Below, piece by piece: positions 1-9,152 of a stretch of DNA of 64,000 bases (position 1 is the first letter of the stretch; each line of letters begins with the position of its first letter). The notes beneath the pieces were generated by a model. It searched no databases, was not told the origin of the DNA, and saw only the letters and a list, made by a program, of their open reading frames with translations. A program made the position numbers and the translations under genes. This DNA comes from an uncultured Acidobacteriia bacterium (lineage in GTDB: Bacteria > Acidobacteriota > Terriglobia > Bryobacterales > Bryobacteraceae): positions 178,522 to 242,521 of the forward strand of contig CAIQWJ010000052.1 of the NCBI GenBank assembly GCA_903875575.1, in the 5' to 3' direction.

Positions 1-2
1 GG

Positions 3-92
3 AATCAAAACGGCACGATGGTCGGCGAGTTCATGGAAATGGACAGTTCGGGGAAGGTTACGCGGATGGTAGCGAATTACTCCGGGCTTTAG
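3..92 (+). CDS. C-terminal end of a protein cut by the window edge
   Basis: An open frame enters from the left edge and stops at the TAG at 90-92, giving 29 residues that end in VTRMVANYSGL. The frame has no internal stop. It is too short to assign to a family. The next gene starts 38 bases later on the same strand. Confidence 0.45.
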   Translation, partial: NQNGTMVGEFMEMDSSGKVTRMVANYSGL

Positions 93-129
93 ATCGTAAC
101 GGAGGCGGTCCATTAAAATCAGGGTAGTC

Positions 130-1158
130 ATGTCTATCGGCGCGAAGAGTCAGCCAAATCGCGTGCCCGGCCCCTGGCTCTTTTTCCTGGGGTTCAGCGT
201 GTCAGTGAGCGGCATTGCATCATGGCTCGCGCACATCCCGCATGTGCGACTGGTGGCCCTGGCCGCCAGCATGGACCTTATCCTCACGGTACCCATCGTC
301 TGGTATTTGCTGATGGTGCGCCCGGGATTGCGGTCGAAGGCGAGTATGGTGTTTATCGGGCTGCTGGGTTTATGGCGCGCATCCTTTCTTTTTCCGGACG
401 TGGTTCCGGGCAAGCTCCTGATTGGGGCGGGCATTGAGTTCATGATCGTCGTCTCGCTTGTGGTCAGCCTGCGCGGTGCGCGGCAGTTAACGGCTTTCAG
501 AGATGCTGACCCGATCGATCGGTTTCGTCAGGCACTGCAACGCCTGCTTTATCCGGAAACGCGGTGCGCCAATAGCGCGCCTGTCGGCATCTCCGTCAAG
601 GCCGTTGCAAGCGAGTTGTCCGTCGGGTACTACGCGTTCGGATGGAAAGCCAGGCCCCACGTACCTCCCGGCAATCGGGCGTTTTCGCTTCATCAGCGTG
701 GCGGCAGCAACTTGCTGATCGGGTGTCTCTGCGTCGTGTCGCTGATGGAAATGGTTCTGGTACATCTGGCGGTTCACAGAAGGAGCCCCGGCGTCGCCTG
801 GATTCTGACTGCTGTCAGCCTGTGGGGTGCGCTCTGGATGCTCGCCCTGAGCCGCAGTTTTCGCCTACGGCCAACCCTGGTCCATAGGGACGGCATGGTC
901 GTTCGGTTCGGCCTTCTCTGTCGCCTTATCATTCCGGCAGAAAAGATACTGTGCATCGAGCCCGGCGCAAGCGCCCCCAAAGGCACGTGGATTGTTCCCC
1001 GATCCACCTCGCCTTCCGTTTGTGTTCGCTTCACCGAGCCGCTGGAGATAGAGTTCCTCGCAGGAATCACGAAGCGAGTAGAGGCCATCGCGATCAGTGC
1101 GGACGACGATACCGCTTTTCAGGATGCGCTTACCTTACTGGCAAGGACCAGACAATAA
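130..1158 (+). CDS. Hypothetical integral membrane protein
   Basis: A 342-residue protein that I do not recognise. Hydrophobic segments near residues 15-35, 40-62, 70-90 and 98-115 form an N-terminal membrane block. After a polar stretch (about 125-190) there is a second pair of membrane segments (about 195-245). The C-terminal ~90 residues look soluble and beta-rich, in the style of a PH-like domain that often follows a membrane anchor; that last point is inference. Start: ATG at 130, about 40 bases after the upstream gene. It may be co-transcribed with that gene. Confidence 0.6.
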   Translation: MSIGAKSQPNRVPGPWLFFLGFSVSVSGIASWLAHIPHVRLVALAASMDLILTVPIVWYLLMVRPGLRSKASMVFIGLLGLWRASFLFPDVVPGKLLIGAGIEFMIVVSLVVSLRGARQLTAFRDADPIDRFRQALQRLLYPETRCANSAPVGISVKAVASELSVGYYAFGWKARPHVPPGNRAFSLHQRGGSNLLIGCLCVVSLMEMVLVHLAVHRRSPGVAWILTAVSLWGALWMLALSRSFRLRPTLVHRDGMVVRFGLLCRLIIPAEKILCIEPGASAPKGTWIVPRSTSPSVCVRFTEPLEIEFLAGITKRVEAIAISADDDTAFQDALTLLARTRQ

Positions 1159-1311
1159 GTTTTCATTGCCCCGAATGTCTGAACCGCCGAGGCGTGCCCA
1201 ACAGGGGGTGGCCCCACAATTGCTTTTTTGTTTTACCCGCGTATTTCAAACTTTTCATCCAATTGTCATTCTCCCGACGCGAAAGCCACGTAGGATGGAA
1301 GAGGACTCCGC

Positions 1312-2199
1312 GTGTCTGTCACGACAACGAAACAATTTGCGACAAAGCAAGGCGAGCGCCTCCTGCGTGGATTGACTATTCAGGTCGCGCGGACGATCCG
1401 GGCCCACGGCGTTAACGAAGTGCACGATCTGCGGGTGGCGATCCGGCGTTATCTGCGAACCCTTGTGGTATTCAAGCCCTGTTTTCCGTCCGGAGAATCT
1501 CGCCGAATGCGGCGGTCGCTGAAACGGATTATGACCCAGGCTGGCAGTGTGCGCGATTGCGATATTGCCATGCAATTGATCATAAGGCTGCGCACGCCGG
1601 AATCCGGCCCTATGGCGCAGCAGCTTCGCGAGCGGCGCGAGCAGGCGGCGGAACTGCTCACGGGGTCGCTCGTGCGCTGGACCGAGAGGAAGCTTACGGC
1701 GGCCTGGCGAAAGGCGGTAGCCGCGGCGGACGAGCGCGCGAAGAAAGACGACCGGTTTTGCGGAACGTCTATCGGGACAACCGCCAAACGCATTCTGCCG
1801 GAGATGGCTCTGGAACTGTTCCGGCACGGCAGGACGGCAACGCACGAGGATGCCTCCGTGGAGGAAGTTCACGAGTTCCGCATCGCGACGAAGAATCTTC
1901 GCTATACGCTGGATCTGTTTGCTCCGCTATACGGGCCACCGCTGACTGGAATGGCATCGCAGTTTAAGACTGTGCAGGGGTTGTTGGGAGATTTCAACGA
2001 CTGCGCCACCGCGCGACGCCTGGTTGTGCGCCAGAAGATTTCGAAGCAGCCAGGTGGCAAAGAAATCCTGGCGGCGCTGAAGAAACGTCAGAAGAAAAAA
2101 CTGGCGCAATTCCAAAAGGAATTCACGCCAGTGTTCTCCGATGCGTCCACGCTGAAGTCGTGGAAAGAAGCTACTGCCGGAATACGCCCGCTTTCTTAA
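1312..2199 (+). CDS. CHAD domain protein
   Basis: The 295-residue protein is essentially one CHAD domain (conserved histidine alpha-helical domain). The two hallmark basic helices are visible: HDLRVAIRRYLRT near residue 38 and VHEFRIATKNLRY near residue 185, plus the RD pair in SVRDCDIA. CHAD domains bind inorganic polyphosphate through these Arg/Lys/His residues and are often linked to polyphosphate granules or to CYTH phosphatases; no CYTH partner is seen here. The start is GTG at 1312 with a purine-rich stretch (GGAAGAGGA) upstream. The last 29 bases overlap the 3' end of the convergent M16 peptidase gene. Confidence 0.85.
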   Translation: MSVTTTKQFATKQGERLLRGLTIQVARTIRAHGVNEVHDLRVAIRRYLRTLVVFKPCFPSGESRRMRRSLKRIMTQAGSVRDCDIAMQLIIRLRTPESGPMAQQLRERREQAAELLTGSLVRWTERKLTAAWRKAVAAADERAKKDDRFCGTSIGTTAKRILPEMALELFRHGRTATHEDASVEEVHEFRIATKNLRYTLDLFAPLYGPPLTGMASQFKTVQGLLGDFNDCATARRLVVRQKISKQPGGKEILAALKKRQKKKLAQFQKEFTPVFSDASTLKSWKEATAGIRPLS

Positions 2200-4918
2200 A
2201 GTCGCCCGCCTGAACGATTGAGAAATCGTTGGTGACGTGTTTCCGGAAGGCGGCATTTACCTGCGCCAGCGTGAGCGACGCGAAGGCCGCGTCCAGTTCG
2301 GTATCGCGGTCAAGCGTTCTGTCGGCCGAGGCGCGAGTCAATATGAGGCTCAGGATATTGGTGTCTCCAGACCGCCCCTGCACGCGAATTTCACGATATG
2401 CCGCCTTGGCGGCGTCGAGTTCCTTCTGAGTAAAGCCCTCCGTCAGGGTCTTCTTGAGTTCATCGCGGAAACTGGCTTCCACCTTCGGCGAGTTGACTGG
2501 ATTGCTGATGATCTGGGCGGACATCAGCGCGGCATCGCCAGCGTCGTTATTGGCAGCGCCGGGCGCGGAGAAGGAGCTTCCCGCGCCGTAGCTAAGCCCT
2601 TCGCGGTTGCGGATTCGGTCGCTCCAGCGGGAGGTAATGTCGCCACCCATCATGTAGTTGGCGATCACCATGGCTGGATAGTCCGGGTCTGTATCGCGCA
2701 TCTGGATTCGCAGACCCGCTTCAAACTCCGCGTTCTGCTTGTCCGGCGTTTCAATCTTCGTGTTGATTGGCGCTACCGGCAGGTACTTTGACGGGATGCG
2801 TGCCCAGGCGGTCTGGCTCTTCCAGGTGCCCAGGAGTTCGGCGGCGGCCTTCTGCACTTCGTCCGTCTTCATGGGCCCCACCGCCACCAGATCCCCGCGC
2901 GTCAGGCCGTAGAACGTGCGGTAGAAATCCTTCACGTCATCGAGCGTGACTTTCTTCAGATCTTCAATGCGTTCATCGAGGGTACGGACGTGACGGATGT
3001 CTGTGCGTGGAAACGGACTCAGGTTCGCCTGAAGAGCCTGCGTTGCGAGAGTGGCAGGTTCGGTACGCCCACGCTCCACCGCGGTGATCTGCTGCTGGCG
3101 GATGGTTTCAAAATCAGCTTCCGGGAAGGCGGGCTCTTTCAGGATCTCCGCCATCAGCCGCATGGCTGGCACCAGATTTTCAGAGGTGGTCTGAATGGAA
3201 GCGGAAGCGCCGGTCAGCCCGCCGCTGACGTTCAGGGTTGCGTTCAGTTGCTGGATCGCATCCTGAACCTGCTGCCGATTTTTACTCTTTGTGGCGCGCA
3301 TCAGCAAAGCACCGGCCATTTCCGCGGCAGCCGGATTCTTCCCTGTCAGCGACTTCTCATCGCCGAAACGGAGGCTGAGGGCGAGGTACACGAGGTTGCC
3401 GCGGGTCGCCTTTGGAAGCAACGCAAGTTTCAAGCCACCGGGTTGCGTGGTACGAACCAGGCGGTTTTCAACCACAGCCGGCACGGGAGCCAGTTCCTCG
3501 CCCTCGTTTACCGTGATGTTCGGCTTGTAGGTGGAGAGAAGTTTTTCCATGGGCGGCGCATCGGGAACCACGGTGCGGTCCGGAGCTTCTTCGGGGATAA
3601 ACACGCCGACCGTGCGATTGGAATCTTTCATGTAAAGCTTCACGACGCGGACCACGTCCTCCGGGGTGACGCTCTTGATTTCTTCATAGTTGGTAAAGAG
3701 ATAGCGCCAGTCGCCATCCGCCACTACTTCGGTGAGGACATTGATCGTCATGGCCTGGGAGTTGCTGAACTCACGGTCCATGCGCTGGATGATGCTCGTT
3801 TTCGCGCGATCCAGTTCTTCCTTCGAGGGGGCTTCCGCGGCCAGACCGGAAACAGTCGCCAGTATGGTTTTCTTCACATCATCAAGGCTTTGCTCTTTGC
3901 CGAGAGTTGCGGAGAACTGAATGACGCCGGGATCGTGCATTTCCGACACCGACATGGAGGCGGACATTGCCTTCTTGCTATCCACCAGCGCCTTGTACAG
4001 ACGACCAGTGCCACCCTGCCCGTTGAGAATACCCGCCACAACTTCCAACGTACTCGCATCGGGATGCGCCATCGCCGGGCCATGGTAAGCCATGATCAGG
4101 CTCTGGTTGGTGCCGACGCGCCGGAGTTCCACGGTACGTTCGCCATCCTGTGCGGGTTCTGTGGTGTAGGTGGCGTCGAGCTTGCGTTCGGGACGGGGGA
4201 TACTGCCCACCGAGGCAGCCACCATGGCCAGCGTCTTCGAAGGGTCGAGCTGGCCGCCGACGATCAGGACCGCGTTATCGGGCTGATAATACTTCTTGTA
4301 AAAAGCCGCCAGACGGTCGATCGGCACTTTTTCGATATCGGCCAGGGAACCGATCACAGATTTTCCATAGTTATGCCACAGGTAGGCCGTGGACATCACG
4401 CGCTCATCGAGCACGCGCGTGGCGCTGTTCTCGCCGCGTTCAAATTCATTGCGAACGACGGTCATCTCCGTATCGAGCAGTTCCTTCTCAATGCGCATGT
4501 TAACCATGCGGGTGGCTTCGAGACCGAGCGCCCACCTCAGATTGTCATCCGAGGCGTTGACCGTTTCGAAGTAATTGGTGCGGTCATAGTCGGTAGTGCC
4601 GTTCCAGTTGGCGCCGTGGTCAGTCAGTTCCTTCTTGATACTGCGACCATCCTTCGAGAGGATGAAGTTCATGTGTTCGAGGAGATGGGCCATGCCGGTT
4701 TCGCCATAGCCTTCATGGCGGGAGCCGACGAGGTAGACCATGTTGACCGAGACCTTTGTGCTGGAGGAATCCGGCAGGAGCAGAACGCGCAGGCCGTTCG
4801 GGTAGGCATATTCTGTAATGCCCGCCATGGAGGGGCCTTTTGTGACGCCTGGCGGCAGTGTCTGTGCGGCGGCGAGGAAAGAAAACGCGGCGATAAGAGT
4901 AACGTTCCGAAGCAACAT
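2171..4918 (-). CDS. M16 family metallopeptidase (pitrilysin/insulinase type), secreted
   Basis: The protein has 915 residues and carries two M16 halves. The N-terminal half has the inverted zinc motif HLLEH (HxxEH, residues 78-82) in the context VYLVGSRHEGYGETGMAHLLEH. The glutamate-bearing helix follows at VVRNEFERGEN. The C-terminal half (from about residue 490) lacks this motif, as is usual for the non-catalytic half. The start is placed at the ATG at 4918 because it opens directly into a signal peptide (MLLRNVTLIAAFSFLAAAQ). A TTG 48 bases upstream would put a polar extension before it. The product is expected to be a periplasmic or extracellular peptidase of peptides. It overlaps the CHAD gene tail-to-tail by 29 bases. 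Confidence 0.92.
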   Translation of the reverse strand: MLLRNVTLIAAFSFLAAAQTLPPGVTKGPSMAGITEYAYPNGLRVLLLPDSSSTKVSVNMVYLVGSRHEGYGETGMAHLLEHMNFILSKDGRSIKKELTDHGANWNGTTDYDRTNYFETVNASDDNLRWALGLEATRMVNMRIEKELLDTEMTVVRNEFERGENSATRVLDERVMSTAYLWHNYGKSVIGSLADIEKVPIDRLAAFYKKYYQPDNAVLIVGGQLDPSKTLAMVAASVGSIPRPERKLDATYTTEPAQDGERTVELRRVGTNQSLIMAYHGPAMAHPDASTLEVVAGILNGQGGTGRLYKALVDSKKAMSASMSVSEMHDPGVIQFSATLGKEQSLDDVKKTILATVSGLAAEAPSKEELDRAKTSIIQRMDREFSNSQAMTINVLTEVVADGDWRYLFTNYEEIKSVTPEDVVRVVKLYMKDSNRTVGVFIPEEAPDRTVVPDAPPMEKLLSTYKPNITVNEGEELAPVPAVVENRLVRTTQPGGLKLALLPKATRGNLVYLALSLRFGDEKSLTGKNPAAAEMAGALLMRATKSKNRQQVQDAIQQLNATLNVSGGLTGASASIQTTSENLVPAMRLMAEILKEPAFPEADFETIRQQQITAVERGRTEPATLATQALQANLSPFPRTDIRHVRTLDERIEDLKKVTLDDVKDFYRTFYGLTRGDLVAVGPMKTDEVQKAAAELLGTWKSQTAWARIPSKYLPVAPINTKIETPDKQNAEFEAGLRIQMRDTDPDYPAMVIANYMMGGDITSRWSDRIRNREGLSYGAGSSFSAPGAANNDAGDAALMSAQIISNPVNSPKVEASFRDELKKTLTEGFTQKELDAAKAAYREIRVQGRSGDTNILSLILTRASADRTLDRDTELDAAFASLTLAQVNAAFRKHVTNDFSIVQAGDFKKAGVFRQ

Positions 4919-4975
4919 GGAACTATTCTCGCTCAAAACCAACGAGGGTGTGTTCCGTACGCCCAAACACCCCTT

Positions 4976-5215
4976 TCAGTTCGCGGTCGGCGTCTTCTCG
5001 ATCCTGTCCATCACCAGAAGATCCAGCGGCAGCTTGCGTGGTTCGAGTTTGATCCCGAAAGCCTGGATCGATTTGAATATCGACGAACCAGCCGGGTCGG
5101 ACGCCGCGCTGGAGTTACCACCGCCGGGCTGCATCCCCATATTCATGGAGGCACGCGCCACGTTCATGGCATCGTCCTTCGACATATCGGCGCAGATGAG
5201 ACATGGCGATGCAGA
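4976..5215 (-). pseudogene. Fragment of a TIGR03435/DUF3738 protein
   Basis: On the minus strand the last 35 codons read IFKSIQAFGIKLEPRKLPLD and end in LLVMDRIEKTPTAN. This matches the C-terminal signature of DUF3738 proteins, for example the intact copy at 8325-9104 (LGLRLEARTAPVEVLVVDRAEKPTAN). Upstream in the same frame is LICADMSKDDAMN, resembling the family's CxNMTM-like segment. The usual central region (conserved Asp-Thr-Gly-Leu stretch) is missing between the two, and no N-terminus or signal peptide is found. I read it as a degraded gene with an internal deletion. Confidence 0.6.
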
Positions 5216-5276
5216 GAATCGGCCGTGTCCGCACCGACGAAGCCGCTATAGACCCACTACTGTAAGAGTGCCGCAA

Positions 5277-5526
5277 TTACCGTGCTGGCCACCGCCGAAA
5301 CGATCCGCGCGCCTGCGGGCGTCCCGCGTACTCGCCGATCCACATGGCAAAGGCGCCCGCGAGCACACCGGCAATCCCGTAGCAAAGGAAAGTCAGCCAG
5401 GCCATCAGGCAGGCCTCTGCGGCGGAAATCGCCGATAGCCCCCTCACAAACGTCCGCCATTTCACGCCCGTAGGTCGCGCACTGCGTCGGATAAAGCCGG
5501 AGCAGGGTTTCGTAGGCGTGTCGCAT
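5277..5526 (-). pseudogene. Frameshifted small membrane protein next to PadR
   Basis: From the ATG at 5526 the frame reads MRHAYETLLRLYPTQCATYG then REMADV, the typical opening of the small proteins that follow PadR regulators in Solibacter-type genomes. After about 5460 the plausible continuation lies in another frame (ISAAEACLMAWLTFLCYGIA, then GVLAGAFAMWIGEYAGRP), a hydrophobic tail. One single-base indel joins the two. It begins 21 bases after the PadR stop, so the two were one operon. The shift could be a sequencing error, but the adjacent padR is also shifted. Confidence 0.55.
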
Positions 5527-5547
5527 AAAGGTCAAGCCTTTCGCGAC

Positions 5548-5851
5548 TCAAGACACGCCGTCGCGACGCGTGTCAAATTGCTTCAGTCTCGCGGGTTCCA
5601 ATTGCAGGAATCTGCGTCCCAGCGCCGTCAGACGATAAGACTGCTTGTCACGCGACGTGTCATCGGTTTCGAAGCGCTCGATCCATTCGCTTTCGAGCAA
5701 CCGGTGGATGACACCGCAGAGAGTGCCCGTACTGAGGCGCACCCTTCCGTCGCTGACCGCTTCAGTGTCTTTGAGAATGGCGTAACCGTGACGGGGTGCC
5801 TGGGTCAGGCTGAGAAGAACAGTAGAACAGGCTCAGTGAGGGGGGCTGCAT
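5548..5851 (-). pseudogene. PadR family transcriptional regulator, frameshifted
   Basis: The frame open from about 5825 to 5548 encodes LLSLTQAPRHGYAILKDTEA followed by VSDGRVRLSTGTLCGVIHRLLES and YRLTALGRRFL. This is the winged-helix core of PadR repressors (PRHGYAIL, the GTLYxxLxRL-like segment, YRLTxLGR). Upstream in this frame is a TGA. The expected N-terminus MQPPSLSLF lies one base out of phase, starting at the ATG at 5849-5851. One indel near 5822 would restore a normal ~100-residue PadR. PadR repressors usually control their own operon, here the broken membrane-protein gene downstream. Confidence 0.65.
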
Positions 5852-5903
5852 CGGATTGAGAAGCACGCTGCGCGGACTTTTGTCAAGCGACAACAGTCTG
5901 CAC

Positions 5904-6881
5904 TTATTTACCAGCGGAGTACTGCTTGTACAACTCCGCAATCTTCGCATCGGCCAGCGTGCCAGGATGGATCACCACGCGATAGCGGAAGTGCAGTTTC
6001 TCGCCGGGCTTAAGCGTCATGTCTCCCGCCGGTTCCTTCTTGTTGGTGAAAGCGCTGCTGCCAAAGATATTGGCAGCGAACAGGCCGTAGCCCCGCGCGT
6101 GCCAGTAAGTAGGATGCCGCGGATTCTCCGGATGATCCAGAATGGCAATGCCGAGTTTTTCGCCGGCGACGGTACCGGAATAATCCATCCAGTCGGCGCG
6201 CGTCCCCCAACAGGAGGCTTCTTTCTGCTTGCCATCGGCGCAGGTCATGATGCCGGTTCGGGCAGGCACGGTCGGCTGGCCCTTCGTGCCAGGCGCGTTG
6301 GCCTCTTCCAGTTCGGAGGCAACGCGAATGGCGAACACGCCATCCTTCTCGTCTTCGAACTTCGCTTCCACTTTGGCCGTCAGAGTGAAATCAAAATCGA
6401 TCACGCGGTTGGGGCCGCCGGCATGGAAGATCATCTTGCGGTCTTCAATAAGAACTACCGTGCCATCGGGCTGTTTCCACTCGGCGCTGGCGTCAATCTC
6501 GCCGGACTTCGCGCCGCTCTCTGCCTTCGTGACCTTTGTGACAAAGATGTGACCCAGGTTGGGCTGCGTGTAGGAGAACTCGTTGTTCCAGTAATCGTAG
6601 CCATTGACTCTGGAGTGAGCAAACCAGACGGCGCGGTGGTGCTGATGGTCGACGGCTTCGCCCTCCACCTTGTCCATCGGAAAAGAGCGGGTCACTGAGA
6701 CGCCGGATACCGCGCGCAGCGGATACAGATATGGCTTCGGGACATCGGGGCCATAGAAGAACGTCGTATAGGGCTTACCGTCGATGTTGACCGTAATCTG
6801 ATTGTTACCCTGGGCGATCTTGACCTGCGCGGCAAGAGGCAGGGTCGCCAGCATCAGCACGAGGAGGGGCGATTTACACAT
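5904..6881 (-). CDS. DUF6807 (PmoA-like) secreted protein
   Basis: The 325-residue protein belongs to the DUF6807 family (formerly 'methane oxygenase PmoA'), common in Acidobacteria, Planctomycetes and Verrucomicrobia that degrade polysaccharides. Recognition rests on the segments GPDVPKPYLYPLRAVSGVSV, DHQHHRAVWFAHSRVNGYD, IAILDHPENPRHPTYWHARG and the C-terminal GEKLHFRYRVVIHPG. The first 19 residues form a signal peptide ending in PLAA. The histidine-rich DHQHHR segment is probably functional, but the reaction is not known to me. A 14-bp palindrome abuts the start codon. No Shine-Dalgarno sequence is seen. Confidence 0.85.
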   Translation of the reverse strand: MCKSPLLVLMLATLPLAAQVKIAQGNNQITVNIDGKPYTTFFYGPDVPKPYLYPLRAVSGVSVTRSFPMDKVEGEAVDHQHHRAVWFAHSRVNGYDYWNNEFSYTQPNLGHIFVTKVTKAESGAKSGEIDASAEWKQPDGTVVLIEDRKMIFHAGGPNRVIDFDFTLTAKVEAKFEDEKDGVFAIRVASELEEANAPGTKGQPTVPARTGIMTCADGKQKEASCWGTRADWMDYSGTVAGEKLGIAILDHPENPRHPTYWHARGYGLFAANIFGSSAFTNKKEPAGDMTLKPGEKLHFRYRVVIHPGTLADAKIAELYKQYSAGK

Positions 6882-6895
6882 GTTTACCAGTAAAC
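6882..6895. promoter_or_regulatory. Palindromic operator candidate at the DUF6807 start
   Basis: GTTTACCAGTAAAC is a perfect inverted repeat (6-base arms, 2-base spacer) directly upstream of the start codon at 6881. A half-like GTGTAAAC lies at about 6938. The position in the divergent region between the DUF6807 gene and the ApbE-like gene suggests a repressor site. The regulator is not identifiable. Confidence 0.4.
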
Positions 6896-6989
6896 CACGG
6901 TTCCAGGGGCGGTGGAACTACGAAATCCGTCCGGAATGTGTAAACCTTTGGTGGAGGTCATCCGTCTGTCAGATCAACACCCCGCTCAA

Positions 6990-8321
6990 ATGAAAAAGAT
7001 CAATCGCAGAGAACTTATTCAATCGTCGGCGCTGGCGCTGCCCGTGCTATCCGGTACAACCCTGAACGCCACACCCCTTTCGGCGCGCGGTTATCGATTT
7101 CACCATGACTTCGTCATGGGGACCTCGCTCGATCTGGTGATCTTCACAGATAGCGAACGCAACGCGGCAGTTGCGGAAGCCGCCGTATTGAACGAGATCG
7201 CCCGGCTGAGCCGGATTCTAAGTACGTACGATCCTGCAAGTGAAATTTCGCGACTGGGTGACGCGCCAGGTAATCCGTCGCCAGAGTTGGCGCGTGTGCT
7301 CGCAGCCTACGCGGATTGGCAGCAGAGGACCCATGGGGCGCTTTCGTCCCGAGTGAAGGGCAAACTGAATCTCGACGCGCTGGGCAAACCGTTTATCGCC
7401 GCAAAGGCCGTGGAAGCTGCGCGCGGCACGGGTATTGAGGGGATCATGCTCGACGCCGGTGGCGACGTTATCGTGAGCGGCAAGCCTGGTGCCGATTCAG
7501 CCTGGCCGATCGGCGTTTCCGATCCGATGTCACCGTATCACAATGCGAACCCGCTCTCGGTGGTGAAAATTTCGGCGGGTGCGATCGCGACGAGCGGCAT
7601 TACGGCGCGCGGCGCACATATCATCGATCCGCGCAACGGGGTTGTCGCAACCGGAGTGTTGAGCGCCACGGTGATTGCGCCCGACGCTGTAACGGCCAAT
7701 GCGCTCTCCACCGCGATCTGCGTCCTTGGCCCGAAAGACGGCCTTGCTCTCGTGGCGCGGACGCGCGGCGCGGAGTGCCTCATCGTTTCCGCAGGCGCAC
7801 GGCAGGTTCGCAGCGCGGGCTTCAGCCGCTTTGAACACCCTGTCATCATTCCCGCCATGGCAGCAGCTGCCGGCGAATGGCCGGAAGGCTTCGAGGTGCA
7901 GCTCGACGTGAACCTGAAAAACGCCGGTGGCAGACGGCCTTACGTCGCCGTGTGGGTGGTGGATTCGTCGAAGAAACTGGTGCGCAACGTGGTGTTGTTC
8001 GCGAGCAAACAGCGTTACCTGAACGAACTCCGAGAGTGGTGGAGCGCCAACACGAATAACCCGACGTGGTATACGTCGTCCCGCCCCACTCCCGCACCTG
8101 GCCGTTATCTGTTGCATTGGGACGGCCTGGATGAAAAGAAGAATCCCGTTCCACAGGGCACTTATAAGATCTTCCTCGAAACCGCGCGAGAGCATTCTTA
8201 CTACGAGAAGGAATCGACCACAATCGATTGCATGGGAGAGCCGACGACGGCGACGATTAAGAAGACGCCGGAGTTCGATCCTGTCACGGTGACCTACGGC
8301 CCGAAAAAACAGATGGCTTAA
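6990..8321 (+). CDS. ApbE-type FAD:protein FMN transferase fused to DUF2271
   Basis: The 443-residue protein has two parts. Residues ~20-290 are an ApbE-like flavin transferase domain: VMGTSLDLVIF (MGT motif), LNLDALGKPFIAAKA, GIMLDAGGDVIVSG, HIIDPRNG and the metal-binding VIAPDAVTANALSTA. Such enzymes attach FMN covalently to threonine in exported redox proteins. Residues ~295-440 are a DUF2271 domain (YVAVWVVDSSKKLVRNVVLF, GRYLLHWDGLDEKKNPVPQG). The N-terminus MKKINRRELIQSSALALPVL looks like a twin-arginine signal peptide, consistent with export. The ATG at 6990 was chosen because it opens this signal; a frame extension to 6912 adds a non-signal stretch. The ATSG loop is present. No flavinylated partner is seen nearby. 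Confidence 0.85.
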   Translation: MKKINRRELIQSSALALPVLSGTTLNATPLSARGYRFHHDFVMGTSLDLVIFTDSERNAAVAEAAVLNEIARLSRILSTYDPASEISRLGDAPGNPSPELARVLAAYADWQQRTHGALSSRVKGKLNLDALGKPFIAAKAVEAARGTGIEGIMLDAGGDVIVSGKPGADSAWPIGVSDPMSPYHNANPLSVVKISAGAIATSGITARGAHIIDPRNGVVATGVLSATVIAPDAVTANALSTAICVLGPKDGLALVARTRGAECLIVSAGARQVRSAGFSRFEHPVIIPAMAAAAGEWPEGFEVQLDVNLKNAGGRRPYVAVWVVDSSKKLVRNVVLFASKQRYLNELREWWSANTNNPTWYTSSRPTPAPGRYLLHWDGLDEKKNPVPQGTYKIFLETAREHSYYEKESTTIDCMGEPTTATIKKTPEFDPVTVTYGPKKQMA

Positions 8322-8324
8322 CGG

Positions 8325-9104
8325 CTATTCGTTGGCGGTGGGCTTTTCGGCGCGATCCACAACCAATACTTCAACAGGTGCGGTGCGGGCCTCCAGCCTC
8401 AGACCGAGTTCCTGCTCCAGAGCGGAAAACAGCGCGGCAGTGGGCTGGTCGGGTTCAGGCAGCCACTCCAGTTTGAAGTCGTAAGCGCCGGTGAGGCCGG
8501 TTGCGTCGATTACCGGGCGCTCCGGCACCGACGATCGCAACCAGGCAATCACTTCACTGATGGGCGCTTTCACGCCGGTCCATGACATGGTCTTGCCGGA
8601 CATGCCGAACCGAATCTGGCCATGTAGTTCGGTACCTGGCGCCACTTCATGCAGCTTGGGGCCGCTTTTTGCCACTACCAGAGCGAACACCGGCCGAACA
8701 GGCCTCTCGCGATGAGCCCTGAGCTGAAACCTGTCCGCCAGGAGTGCCTGTAGCATGAGCTTTCGCTGCGCAAGGGTGACGACGCTGCCCGCCGTGGCAT
8801 TTACTTCGAATTGGGTGTCGTTCGCTTCGAGCCACTTCGGACCACCTTCGATCTTCACGCCGCCGGAAAGATCGTAAGCGAACGAAATCAGGCTGCCCAG
8901 CGTGGCACAGGTGAAACGAAGACGGGCAGATTCGGCGGTGGCACCGATCGAGGCGCGGGCCGCGCTCATTCTTCCGATGTCCGTGGAGCAGTCGGACGAC
9001 GCCGGCTTGACGGACGCGGCTTCGAACTGGGGTCGGACCGATTCCTGACCGCTGACACCCCAGGCCAGGGCAAGCAACATGAGCGCAGCGCCCGGTCGAC
9101 ACAT
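8325..9104 (-). CDS. TIGR03435 (DUF3738) family protein
   Basis: A 259-residue protein of a family greatly expanded in Solibacter-type Acidobacteria; its function is unknown. The signal peptide is MCRPGAALMLLALAWGVSGQ. The family hallmarks follow in order: QFEAASVKPAS, LGSLISFAYDL, WLEANDTQFEVNA, LQALLADRFQLRAHRE, PVFALVVAKSGPKL, VIDATGLTGAYDF and the C-terminal LGLRLEARTAPVEVLVVDRA. A GGAGGG precedes the ATG by about 13 bases. Its stop is 3 bases from the end of the convergent ApbE-like gene. Confidence 0.93.
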   Translation of the reverse strand: MCRPGAALMLLALAWGVSGQESVRPQFEAASVKPASSDCSTDIGRMSAARASIGATAESARLRFTCATLGSLISFAYDLSGGVKIEGGPKWLEANDTQFEVNATAGSVVTLAQRKLMLQALLADRFQLRAHRERPVRPVFALVVAKSGPKLHEVAPGTELHGQIRFGMSGKTMSWTGVKAPISEVIAWLRSSVPERPVIDATGLTGAYDFKLEWLPEPDQPTAALFSALEQELGLRLEARTAPVEVLVVDRAEKPTANE

Positions 9105-9152
9105 TGGCTCGATCGTTCCCTCCGCCTATCAGTCTGGCACAATTCGGGCTCG

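Noticed and set aside
2990..5251. A 753-codon open frame on the plus strand
   Set aside because: It lies opposite the M16 peptidase gene, is rich in His/Arg/Gly, and has no recognisable motif; it is an antisense shadow of a GC-rich gene.
5856..6698. A 280-codon plus-strand frame
   Set aside because: Antisense to the DUF6807 gene, which has signal peptide and family blocks.
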